A DNA stretch of 64,000 bases from assembly GCF_004319545.1 (NCBI RefSeq), contig NZ_CP036313.1:2482501-2546500 (forward strand), given 5' to 3'. This DNA is from Desulfobacter hydrogenophilus. GTDB taxonomy: Bacteria; Desulfobacterota; Desulfobacteria; Desulfobacterales; Desulfobacteraceae. The translations under genes were made by a program, and so were the position numbers. A model generated the notes under the pieces. The model ran no database searches. It was not told the DNA's origin and was given only the letters and a program-made list of their open reading frames with translations. Positions 51,913 to 62,679 of this stretch are shown here, piece after piece; position 1 is the first letter of the stretch, and each line of letters opens with the position of its first letter.

Positions 51913-52857
51913 ATGGAAAAAAAACGAAACATAATTTTAATAATTTTTCTACTTGGTCTTTTTGGGGCGGCAAATTGCCTGGCCCAGGAGGTGGTTGACC
52001 GGATAGTCGCCATTGTAAATGACGATATTGTCACCCTGTCCCAGCTTGACATGGCAGCGGCTCCGTACCGGAAAAATATTGATACATCCCAGGAGTCTTC
52101 GGCCCGAAAAAAAGAGATGACGGCACAAATGCATACCCAGGTCCTTAATCAACTGGTGGAAAGCAGTTTGGTGATTCAGGAAGCAGAACGAATGGGCATT
52201 ACCGTGGATGATGCGGATGTGGACAGGGCCGTGGAAAATTTTAAAAAGGAGCATAATCTCGATCAGGAAAGTCTGAAACTCGGTCTGGCCGCCCAGGGTA
52301 TAACCCTTGAGCAATACCGTGAAAACATCAAGGAACAGATCCTCCAGAGCATGATCGTTTCAAGGGCTGTCCGTGCCAAGATCGTTGTCACGGATGAGGA
52401 GATAAAAGCGTATTATGACACCCATTATCAGGAATTTAAGGCCAAGAAAAAATATCATTTGAAAAATATAATCGTAAAGGATGCAACGGCGCTTTCCATG
52501 GTCCAGGGAAAATTGGAAAACAAGGTTGATTTTTCACAAGTTGCCAAAGACGATTCAATCGGCTCCAATGCGTCTTCCGGTGGTGAACTCGGTACATTTG
52601 ACATATCAAGCTTCAGCAATGAGATCAAAGTGGCGCTTGAAGGGGTTGGCAAGGGTCAATACACCAAGCCCGTTGATATGGGAGATTCTTTTCAGATTCT
52701 TTATGTGGCGGATATCATTTTATTGGGACAGGGCCCTGTACAGAAAGAGGTGGAAAAGCAGATTCAGGATATTTTGTACCGGGAGTACGGGGAAACCCAG
52801 TTCAAAAAGTGGATGGAAGATCTTAAAAACAGTGCACATATTAAAATAATGCTTTAA
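51913..52857 (+). CDS. SurA-like periplasmic peptidyl-prolyl isomerase
   Basis: A 314-residue exported protein: signal peptide (IILIIFLLGLFGAANCLA), SurA N-terminal chaperone domain from VVDRIVAIVNDDIVTLSQLDM, and one parvulin domain (about residues 180-275: YHLKNIIVK, GSNASSGGELGTFDISSFS, VDMGDSFQILYVADI). It helps fold outer membrane proteins in the periplasm. E. coli SurA has two parvulin domains; this one has a single domain, which is common outside Gammaproteobacteria. It is co-directional and tightly spaced with the preceding SurA_N-only gene. Confidence 0.85.
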   Translation: MEKKRNIILIIFLLGLFGAANCLAQEVVDRIVAIVNDDIVTLSQLDMAAAPYRKNIDTSQESSARKKEMTAQMHTQVLNQLVESSLVIQEAERMGITVDDADVDRAVENFKKEHNLDQESLKLGLAAQGITLEQYRENIKEQILQSMIVSRAVRAKIVVTDEEIKAYYDTHYQEFKAKKKYHLKNIIVKDATALSMVQGKLENKVDFSQVAKDDSIGSNASSGGELGTFDISSFSNEIKVALEGVGKGQYTKPVDMGDSFQILYVADIILLGQGPVQKEVEKQIQDILYREYGETQFKKWMEDLKNSAHIKIML

Positions 52858-52894
52858 ATGCCTTCAATGCGGTCTGCCTAAAGGAAATTTATCC

Positions 52895-54259
52895 ATGCAA
52901 AAAGAACAAATTCTGATACTTGAGAACAGCATTACAAGGTTGCTGCGCCGGGGGGCCAACAAGCAGCTGCTCAATATCATAAAAAAAACCCACATGGCAG
53001 ACCTGTCCATTGTTTTTGAAAATTTGACCCCCCTGAACCAGGAAAAGTTGTTCAACCTGCTGGACAATCCCGATGATATCGGCCTGCTGTTTTCGCACCT
53101 GTCTGAAAAGACCTTTGTGGCGGTTGTCAAAATCGTAGACTTCGATAAACTGGTTACGGTTTTTGACCACATGCCTTCGGATGATGCTGCCGAATTGCTC
53201 GGATGTCTGGACGAGGAACTGTCCGACAAGATTCTGTCCAAAATGAAAAAGGAAGAATCGTACAATGTTGAGCAGATCATGAGCTATGAGGAGGATAGTG
53301 CCGGCAGCCTCATGGTTAAGGATTATGTGGCTTTGGAAGAAGACGTCAAGGCCAAGGAAGTGATCGAAGCTCTGCAGAACAAATATCTTGATGTTGAGAT
53401 GCCGTTCTACATCTATGTGATAGATAACTATGGCAAGCTTGTGGGAGTCAGTTCCCTTCGTCAGCTGGTGGTGGAATCCCCTGATAAACCCCTTAAAAGT
53501 TTCATGTCCACGGATATTGTATCGGTCAAGCCTTATACGGACAGAGATGTTGTGGCCCGTCTGGTTTCCCGGTATGATTTTCTGGCCATACCGGTTGTGG
53601 ACGATGACAATCGAATTATCGGTATTGTGACCGTGGATGACGTTATCGACATCCTGCATGAGAGCGCCACCGAAGATATGTTGAAAATGGCTGGTGTGGG
53701 CGAAGATTATGTTGAGACCCAATCCATTCTTAAAGGTACGCGGATCCGGCTGCCCTGGATGTTTGCCAGCTGCCTTGGCGGAATCGCCAATTTTTTTATC
53801 ATCGGTCGGTTTGAGTCCACTTTAGTCCAGCTGACAGTGCTTGCCGCTTTTATGCCCATCATCATGGGTATGGGGGGTAACATCGGTACCCAGAGTGCCA
53901 CCATTGTGGTCCGGGGGATTGCCACGGGCCGGGTGAATATTCGGGATTTTGTCAAGGTCATTTCCAGGGAACTTGGCGTGGGTTTTCTCTTAGGGATAAC
54001 CTATGGCGGTTTGATTGCCGCTGTGACCAAGGTCTCCTTTATGGCCGAATCCTTCTCTTGGGCATTGTCCGTGGTCGTTGGATGCTCAATTTTGTCTTCC
54101 ATGACTGTGGCTGCTTTTGTGGGGACCTCGGTGCCTATGATTTTCCAGCGGCTCAGTATTGATCCGGCTGTGGCCACAGGTCCCTTTGTCACCACCACCA
54201 TGGACCTTATCAGCGTTTACTGCTATTTCACGATTATAAAACTGCTGCTTGGTTTTTGA
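52895..54259 (+). CDS. mgtE: MgtE magnesium transporter
   Basis: A 454-residue protein with the MgtE layout: an N-terminal superhelical domain (LFNLLDNPDDIGLLFSHLSEKTF), two CBS domains (about residues 135-255, including MSYEEDSAGSLMVKDYVAL) that sense cytoplasmic Mg2+, and five membrane segments with the channel motif AFMPIIMGMGGNIGTQSATIVVRGIATG and a late FVTTTMDLISVYCYF. It is a Mg2+-gated Mg2+ channel. recO follows directly. Confidence 0.95.
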   Translation: MQKEQILILENSITRLLRRGANKQLLNIIKKTHMADLSIVFENLTPLNQEKLFNLLDNPDDIGLLFSHLSEKTFVAVVKIVDFDKLVTVFDHMPSDDAAELLGCLDEELSDKILSKMKKEESYNVEQIMSYEEDSAGSLMVKDYVALEEDVKAKEVIEALQNKYLDVEMPFYIYVIDNYGKLVGVSSLRQLVVESPDKPLKSFMSTDIVSVKPYTDRDVVARLVSRYDFLAIPVVDDDNRIIGIVTVDDVIDILHESATEDMLKMAGVGEDYVETQSILKGTRIRLPWMFASCLGGIANFFIIGRFESTLVQLTVLAAFMPIIMGMGGNIGTQSATIVVRGIATGRVNIRDFVKVISRELGVGFLLGITYGGLIAAVTKVSFMAESFSWALSVVVGCSILSSMTVAAFVGTSVPMIFQRLSIDPAVATGPFVTTTMDLISVYCYFTIIKLLLGF

Positions 54260-54266
54260 TAAGAAT

Positions 54267-55082
54267 ATGGGCGATTTCAGCACAGACGCCATACTGCTTC
54301 GTAAAGTTGAATATGGAGACCATGACCTGATCATCACCTTTCTGACCCGGGACAAAGGAAAGATCTGTGTGATGGCAAAAAACGCAAAAAAGAGCGTGCG
54401 CAGATTTTCAGGTGCCATGGATCTGTTTTCGGTGAATCATATCCAGTGCGCCTTTCCCAAAAAAAACAGGGACGCCATGATCAATTTGTGTCAGACGGTC
54501 CTTGAAAACGGGTTTTCCCATATCCGGTATGATGTGGTGAATACGGCCTATGCCTCCTACTGGACGGAAATTGTCACCCAGTGGCTGGAAGAGGGTAAAG
54601 CCCAGCCCGATATCTTTGAACTGCTCTACACGGCCCTTGAAATGGTGGATGATGGCTTTATCCGCACCGAAGTGATCAGCCTGCTGTTTCAGATCCGCTT
54701 TATGCGGTTGTCCGGGTTTTCTCCTGGGCTTGACCAGTGCGATGCCTGCTGTACAGGTATAGAGGCAATTGATTCGGCCAGGCTTTGGTTTGATTTCAAA
54801 GCGGGGCGGGTGGTTTGTCCACAGTGCAAAGGCAATATGCCAGGGTCACAGGAACCTGCCGGACCTTTCGGTGGCCGAGCCCAGGGGTGTTGGGTGTCCA
54901 AGGGAACCCTGAAGCAATTGTCCTGGATCAATACCGTAGAGATGGCACGAGCAGACCGTATTAAGTTTTCTCCCATTGCCATCAAAGAGGGCGAAATCCT
55001 GCTTGAATCCTTTATTCCCTTTCATATCGGTCGACATTTCAATAGTTTGAATTTTTTATACAAAATGAGATCTGAAATATGA
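54267..55082 (+). CDS. recO: DNA repair protein RecO
   Basis: This 271-residue protein has the RecO fold: an N-terminal OB domain (FSTDAILLRKVEYGDHDLIITFLTRDKGKICVMAKNAKKS) and a helical part with the zinc-binding cysteines in DQCDACC and VVCPQCKG. RecO loads RecA at gaps with RecR. The start is placed at 54267, where the OB domain begins; the frame is open for six codons upstream inside mgtE. The stop overlaps the next gene by 4 nt. Confidence 0.9.
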   Translation: MGDFSTDAILLRKVEYGDHDLIITFLTRDKGKICVMAKNAKKSVRRFSGAMDLFSVNHIQCAFPKKNRDAMINLCQTVLENGFSHIRYDVVNTAYASYWTEIVTQWLEEGKAQPDIFELLYTALEMVDDGFIRTEVISLLFQIRFMRLSGFSPGLDQCDACCTGIEAIDSARLWFDFKAGRVVCPQCKGNMPGSQEPAGPFGGRAQGCWVSKGTLKQLSWINTVEMARADRIKFSPIAIKEGEILLESFIPFHIGRHFNSLNFLYKMRSEI

Positions 55083-56119
55083 ATCTTGCACCAATACTTG
55101 AAAAAAAACAGATACATGTGTGTGTCCCCTGCCGCATTGATTTCGGCGGTACCCTGGATATTTCCACCTTTTATCTGCCCCTGGCAGACCTTAAGCCGGC
55201 GACTTTGAACCTGGCCCTTGACATGCGCACCCATGTTTATCTATCGCCGGGGGAACAAGGGCGGATTAAAATTTCTTCCAAGGGTTTTGATACCATTGAC
55301 CGCAGCCGGGATGACAAAGGATGGGACGGTCCCATGGGGCTGATGTTTGCGATTTTTCAATATTTTAATGCCCATGGGGTGCATCTGCACATTGAATCGG
55401 AATCGCCCGTCCGAAGTGCCCTTGGTGGGTCTTCCTGTGCTGCCGTGGCCATTATTGCCGCCGTTTACACCGCCTTGGAAAAACAGATCAATCCCGAACA
55501 TATTGCCTGGCTGGCCCATTATCTGGAAGGCGCCGTGGCAGGGGTGCTGTGCGGGATCCAGGACCAGACGGCTGCCGCATTTGGCGGGGTGAACCTGTGG
55601 GAATGGAGATTTGGGCAAAAAGGCCCTGAATTTTTGCGCTGCCCGGTGTTTGATTCCCATGAAAAAATAGAAAAATTGAATCACCATCTTCTGGTAGCCT
55701 ATTGCGGCATTCCCCATGAATCCAGTGACGTTAACTCCCGCTGGGTGAATGATTTTAGATCAGGCCGGGCTTATGATGCATTTGAACAGATCACCCGTCT
55801 TACACGGCAGTTCACCCGTGCTTTGGGTGCTTTTTCCTTTGAAGAGGCCGCACAATTGATGAACCGGGAAACCGCCATTCGTTGTGAAATCACCCCGGAT
55901 GTGCTGGATAATACCGGTATAAAGCTGTGGGAATCAGCAAAGGCTAAAGGCTGCGGGGCCAGATTCACAGGTGCAGGGGGCGGGGGGTGTCTGTGGGCTA
56001 TTGGGGAGGAAACAGATATTGATAAGCTGAAAACACAGTGGCAGGAAATTCTTGATCCTATAGAGGGGGCAATGGTACTGGATACGGCCATCGACCCCAA
56101 AGGAATTTGTGTTCATTAA
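55079..56119 (+). CDS. GHMP-family sugar kinase
   Basis: A 346-residue GHMP kinase. The ATP-binding loop is PVRSALGGSSCAAVAIIAAV (near residue 108) and the C-terminal motif is GARFTGAGGGGCLWAI (near 298). The opening VCVPCRIDFGGTLDISTFYLP resembles the substrate-binding start of heptose- and galactokinase-like enzymes. It probably phosphorylates a sugar, for instance a heptose 7-phosphate, fucose or galactose type. It is translationally coupled to recO (ATGA), and a small protein follows after 20 bp. The exact sugar cannot be read from the sequence. Confidence 0.8.
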   Translation: MNLAPILEKKQIHVCVPCRIDFGGTLDISTFYLPLADLKPATLNLALDMRTHVYLSPGEQGRIKISSKGFDTIDRSRDDKGWDGPMGLMFAIFQYFNAHGVHLHIESESPVRSALGGSSCAAVAIIAAVYTALEKQINPEHIAWLAHYLEGAVAGVLCGIQDQTAAAFGGVNLWEWRFGQKGPEFLRCPVFDSHEKIEKLNHHLLVAYCGIPHESSDVNSRWVNDFRSGRAYDAFEQITRLTRQFTRALGAFSFEEAAQLMNRETAIRCEITPDVLDNTGIKLWESAKAKGCGARFTGAGGGGCLWAIGEETDIDKLKTQWQEILDPIEGAMVLDTAIDPKGICVH

Positions 56120-56365
56120 TAAATATAAGGAGACAAAATATGGCAGGATATGATCCCGAACAGGATAAAAAGATAGCCGAGTGGAAAAATGAGGAAACCG
56201 GATTGATCATCTCCATTATGCAGTATGGTCAGGGTGAACCCAAACTACAGGTCGGCCCCAGAATTTTGAAGAAAAAGGACGGCTCAGACCGGGCGCCCAT
56301 GAAGGCGGGTCGGCTCTCTGTGGAAGATGTCATGTGGCTGTATGACATTATTGATGAGGTTAAAG

Positions 56366-59319
<2,954 letters not shown>

Positions 59320-59614
59320 GACATATATCTCAATATGCGTCCTGGGCCGGGCCTATATTACGAAGAAACATTTTGTACAAAATCTGTGGTATTTATTTTT
59401 TCCAAATCCCTGACATTTCTTTCCAGTGCGAGCATGACATCTCAATGCAGCTTGCAAGACTTAGGTCACAGCCCAAAAGGCAATCTCATGCGGATGATGA
59501 ATGCCCCCCACCGTTGCATAAAAATTGTTTTTCTATTCTGTTTCTGGTAATTTACAAAATCCCTTTTTTCAATTTGGTTTAATTTAGTCAACCCCATTTT
59601 TGAACTGGAATAAT
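59320..59614. other. Intergenic region before the RimB-like gene
   Basis: The two overlapping short frames here (59335-59582) have no ribosome binding site and biased composition, and are considered non-coding. The promoter of the RimB-RimK module should lie here, but no clear -35/-10 pair was picked out. Confidence 0.4.
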
Positions 59615-60091
59615 ATGGCAATCAATACTAAACCGCTTTTACCTGTTATTGGATGGCGTGAGTGGGTCTCACTTCCTGATTTAGGTGTTACATCAATTAA
59701 AGTAAAAGTGGACACAGGAGCCCGGTCATCTTCTGTGCACGCCATAAATCAAAGGCTATTTGAGCGTGATGGAGAAAAATGGGTACGGTTTCAAATCAAC
59801 CCGTTACAGGACTCAACAGCTAATAAAGTAAATGTTGAAGCCAAGGTTATAGATTTTAGATCTGTTCGAAGTTCAAGCGGTGTTGCCGAAATGAGGCCGG
59901 TTATTGCAACCCGTATCGCAATATTGGACCAACTCTGGTCTATAGAACTTACGCTGTCTAACCGGGATGCCATGGGCTTTCGAATGTTACTTGGTCGGCA
60001 GGCGTTTCGTAAAAAATTTTTTGTTGATGCTGCGGGGTCTTATTATGGCGGCAAGCCCCAAAAGAAGAAATTGAATAAAAAAAATATATAG
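59615..60091 (+). CDS. RimB-like retropepsin-fold zinc protease
   Basis: The 158-residue protein belongs to the PF05618 family (often called ATP-dependent zinc protease). It contains the aspartic-protease-like VKVDTGARSSSVHA motif (near residues 34-47) and MGFRMLLGRQAFRKKFFVD near the end. In Pseudomonas such a protein (RimB) works with the glutamate ligase RimK to trim glutamate tails added to ribosomal protein S6. Here rimK follows after 30 bp, which supports that role. The start is set at 59615. The C-terminal tail is very Lys-rich. Confidence 0.78.
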   Translation: MAINTKPLLPVIGWREWVSLPDLGVTSIKVKVDTGARSSSVHAINQRLFERDGEKWVRFQINPLQDSTANKVNVEAKVIDFRSVRSSSGVAEMRPVIATRIAILDQLWSIELTLSNRDAMGFRMLLGRQAFRKKFFVDAAGSYYGGKPQKKKLNKKNI

Positions 60092-60121
60092 GGCATTCAA
60101 TTGCCATAAAAGGAAAATCAT

Positions 60122-61369
60122 ATGAAACTTGCCATTCTTTCACGGAATCTAAAATGTTACAGCACTCGTCGTTTAAAGGAAGCTGCTGAGCAGCGTGGCC
60201 ATACGGTTAAAATTCTTAATACGCTTAAGTTTGCCATTGATCTTGAACAGGGCCATCCTGATTTATATTTTCGGCAAAAGCAACTTTCAAGTTACGATGC
60301 CGTTCTTCCGCGCATTGGTGCTTCCATTACCTATTACGGTACTGCCGTTGTCCGGCAGTTTGAACAAATGGATATATTTTGTGCCAACACAGCGGCAAGT
60401 ATTTCAAGATCCCGGGATAAGCTTCGCAGCCTGCAGATGCTTAGTCGACATCGTATTGGCATTCCAAAGACAACCTTTGTTCGGGATAAAAGAGATGTCC
60501 TCCCGGCCATAGAACGAGTCGGCGGGGCCCCTGTAATTATCAAATTGATAGAAGGGACCCAGGGCATTGGTGTGTTGCTGGCAGAAACGGTAAGTTCTGC
60601 TGCGGCAATCGTTGAGTTATTACAAAGCCAGAAGCAAAGTGTACTTATTCAAAAGTTTGTATCTGAAAGTAAAGGTCGTGATATTCGTGCCTTTATCGTC
60701 GGGGATCAGGTGGTGGGTGCCATGCGCCGGGTGGCTCGAGGACAGGAATTTCGAAGTAATATTCACAGGGGCGGTTATGCAGAACCGGTGGAGTTAGATG
60801 AATCCTACCGGGAGACTGCTGTTCGTGCAGCCCAGATCATGGGTCTTCAGGTGGCTGGTGTAGACTTACTTGAGAGTCAAGACGGTCCTCAGATTGTAGA
60901 GGTTAATTCTTCACCAGGTCTTGAGGGTATTGAGGGCTGTACTCGATTAGATATTGCAGGTGCCATTATTGATTATATCAGTGCCAAGGTTAATTTTCCC
61001 GAGATAGATTTGCGCCAGCGACTGACTGTCAGTCGAGGCTATGGTGTTGCTGAAATATATATACCTGAAGGTTCTGATTATATCGGAAAAAAAATTTGTG
61101 ATTCCGGATTAAGGGAAAAGGATATTTCAGTATTAACCTTGTACCGCGATGCCAAAGTCATTCCAAACCCACGATCCCAAAGAGAACTTGAAGCCGATGA
61201 CAGGCTTTTGTGCTTTGGGAAACTTGAATCCATGAAAGAACTTATTCCGGCAAGGATCAGAAAGAAAAGAAAATCAAAAGTTAAGGCATTACCTGATTTG
61301 CCCGTTGCAGAAGAAGCGGTGAATCGTGAGAACGATTATGAAGGCAATTCTATCCAAGAGGAAGATTAG
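60122..61369 (+). CDS. rimK: RimK-family ATP-grasp ligase with an added RCK_C-like domain
   Basis: The first 300 residues are RimK: MKLAILSRNLKCYSTRRLKEAAEQRGH, then the ATP-grasp motifs KLIEGTQGIGVLLAE and GRDIRAFIVGDQVVGAM and the metal-binding EVNSSPGLEGIE. RimK adds Glu residues to the C-terminus of ribosomal protein S6 or makes polyglutamate. Residues 300-415 are an extra domain: GVAEIYIPEGSDYIGKKICDSGLREKDISVLTL, VIPNPRSQRELEADDRLLCFGK, the pattern of an RCK_C (TrkA-C) ligand-binding domain, followed by a Lys-rich and then acidic tail. Such a domain could make the ligase respond to a nucleotide or ion. The gene lies between a RimB-like protease and an AstE-like hydrolase. Confidence 0.87.
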   Translation: MKLAILSRNLKCYSTRRLKEAAEQRGHTVKILNTLKFAIDLEQGHPDLYFRQKQLSSYDAVLPRIGASITYYGTAVVRQFEQMDIFCANTAASISRSRDKLRSLQMLSRHRIGIPKTTFVRDKRDVLPAIERVGGAPVIIKLIEGTQGIGVLLAETVSSAAAIVELLQSQKQSVLIQKFVSESKGRDIRAFIVGDQVVGAMRRVARGQEFRSNIHRGGYAEPVELDESYRETAVRAAQIMGLQVAGVDLLESQDGPQIVEVNSSPGLEGIEGCTRLDIAGAIIDYISAKVNFPEIDLRQRLTVSRGYGVAEIYIPEGSDYIGKKICDSGLREKDISVLTLYRDAKVIPNPRSQRELEADDRLLCFGKLESMKELIPARIRKKRKSKVKALPDLPVAEEAVNRENDYEGNSIQEED

Positions 61370-61377
61370 GGTCGCTA

Positions 61378-62406
61378 ATGACAACTGAAGAAAGGCTTGG
61401 GATGCAAACTGAGATCACTATTGCTGATACCATTGTAAAACCAGGGACTCGGGCGACTATTCATATTCCTGTACCCCGATTATACACCCATACCCCAATG
61501 ACCATGCCCATTCATGTTATCCACGGTAAAAGATCCGGGCCAACTCTGTTTATTTCAAGTGTGGTTCACGGGGATGAAATTATTGGTATTGAAATTATCC
61601 GTCGTTTACTTGGTTTAAAAAAGCTTAATCAGCTAAAAGGTACTTTGCTGGCTGTTCCTGTTGTGAATGTTTATGCGTTTATACATAACTCACGTTATTC
61701 TCCTGACCGAAGGGATCTGAATCGTTATTTTCCAGGATCTGAAAAAGGTTCTTTAACCTCCCGGCTTGCAAACGCCTTTATGAAAGAGATTGTTCAGCGC
61801 TGTGATTATGGTATTGATTTGCATGCCGGTTCCAATCACAGAGAGAATTTACCCCAAATTCGGGTAAACTTTGATGATGAGCAGGCTATGGAAATGGCAA
61901 GAGCATTTCAAGTCCCGGCAATTATAAATGCAAAAATAAGGGATGGCTCCTTGCGTCATGCTGCTTTTGACAAGAATGTGAGCACGGTTCTTTATGAGGC
62001 AGGAGAAGCGCTTAGATTCGATGAAGTGGCGATTAAAGCAGGTGTCCGGGGAATTACAGCGACCATGACGATAATAGGTATGCTGTCCAGACCTGCCCGG
62101 AAAAAGAAAATAATAGAAACCCTGTTTGTCGAAGATTCCTACTGGGTTCGTGCCCCTGCCAGTGGTATTTTGCATATGGAAAAGCCCCTTGGAAGCCGGA
62201 TCACTAAAAATACCCGTATCGGCTTCATTGCAGATCCTTTTGGCGGGGATGAGATTGAGGTGTTTTCTGATGTTTCCGGTATGGTTATCGGGCGTCTTAA
62301 TCTACCGCTTGTCCACCAGGGCGATGCGATTATTCACATTGCTTCGGTGGAAAAACTCAAAATGATTACACCTGTGATAAGCGATTTTAAAGAAGAGCTT
62401 GAGTAG
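61378..62406 (+). CDS. Succinylglutamate desuccinylase/aspartoacylase-family zinc hydrolase
   Basis: A 342-residue M14-type enzyme. Zinc ligands are visible in SVVHGDEIIG (HxxE) and in YGIDLHAGSNHRENLPQIR (second His). The C-terminal half, from about residue 250 (YWVRAPASGILHM ... GDAIIHIASVEKL), is a beta-barrel-like extension usual in this family. The enzymes remove acyl groups from amino acids, for example succinyl-glutamate or N-acetyl-aspartate. The 8-bp spacing from rimK and the grouping with RimB suggest it processes glutamate or polyglutamate tags; substrate unknown. Confidence 0.8.
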   Translation: MTTEERLGMQTEITIADTIVKPGTRATIHIPVPRLYTHTPMTMPIHVIHGKRSGPTLFISSVVHGDEIIGIEIIRRLLGLKKLNQLKGTLLAVPVVNVYAFIHNSRYSPDRRDLNRYFPGSEKGSLTSRLANAFMKEIVQRCDYGIDLHAGSNHRENLPQIRVNFDDEQAMEMARAFQVPAIINAKIRDGSLRHAAFDKNVSTVLYEAGEALRFDEVAIKAGVRGITATMTIIGMLSRPARKKKIIETLFVEDSYWVRAPASGILHMEKPLGSRITKNTRIGFIADPFGGDEIEVFSDVSGMVIGRLNLPLVHQGDAIIHIASVEKLKMITPVISDFKEELE

Positions 62407-62561
62407 CTTTTTTCTTGAAAATACCTAAATCACATGTGTCGGAATTTGTCCGTATAGGTTAGATATTTCTTTTAACGCCTATTTACATCAACCCCTGATC
62501 TTGAAAAATAACTTATTCTCCGTGGTGTTGAAGTTTATAAAATATTAATGATTTTAAATAG

Positions 62562-62590
62562 TTGACATGGAATTTTCTAAATTTTAATAT
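62562..62590 (+). promoter_or_regulatory. Sigma-70 promoter of the aldehyde oxidoreductase gene
   Basis: TTGACA (62562-62567), a 17-bp spacer and TAATAT (62585-62590) form a near-consensus promoter, about 90 bp before the gene start at 62680. Confidence 0.7.
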
Positions 62591-62679
62591 AGAAGACAGT
62601 GTAGAACAGGGCCACGTTTTTTAAACAGATAATTATGAAAAAGGCTGGCCGATTAAAAGATAGAATCAAGGAGCACCTC

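Noticed and set aside
59335..59582. Two short frames between repeat C and the RimB-like gene
   Set aside because: Composition and absence of a start signal argue against coding.
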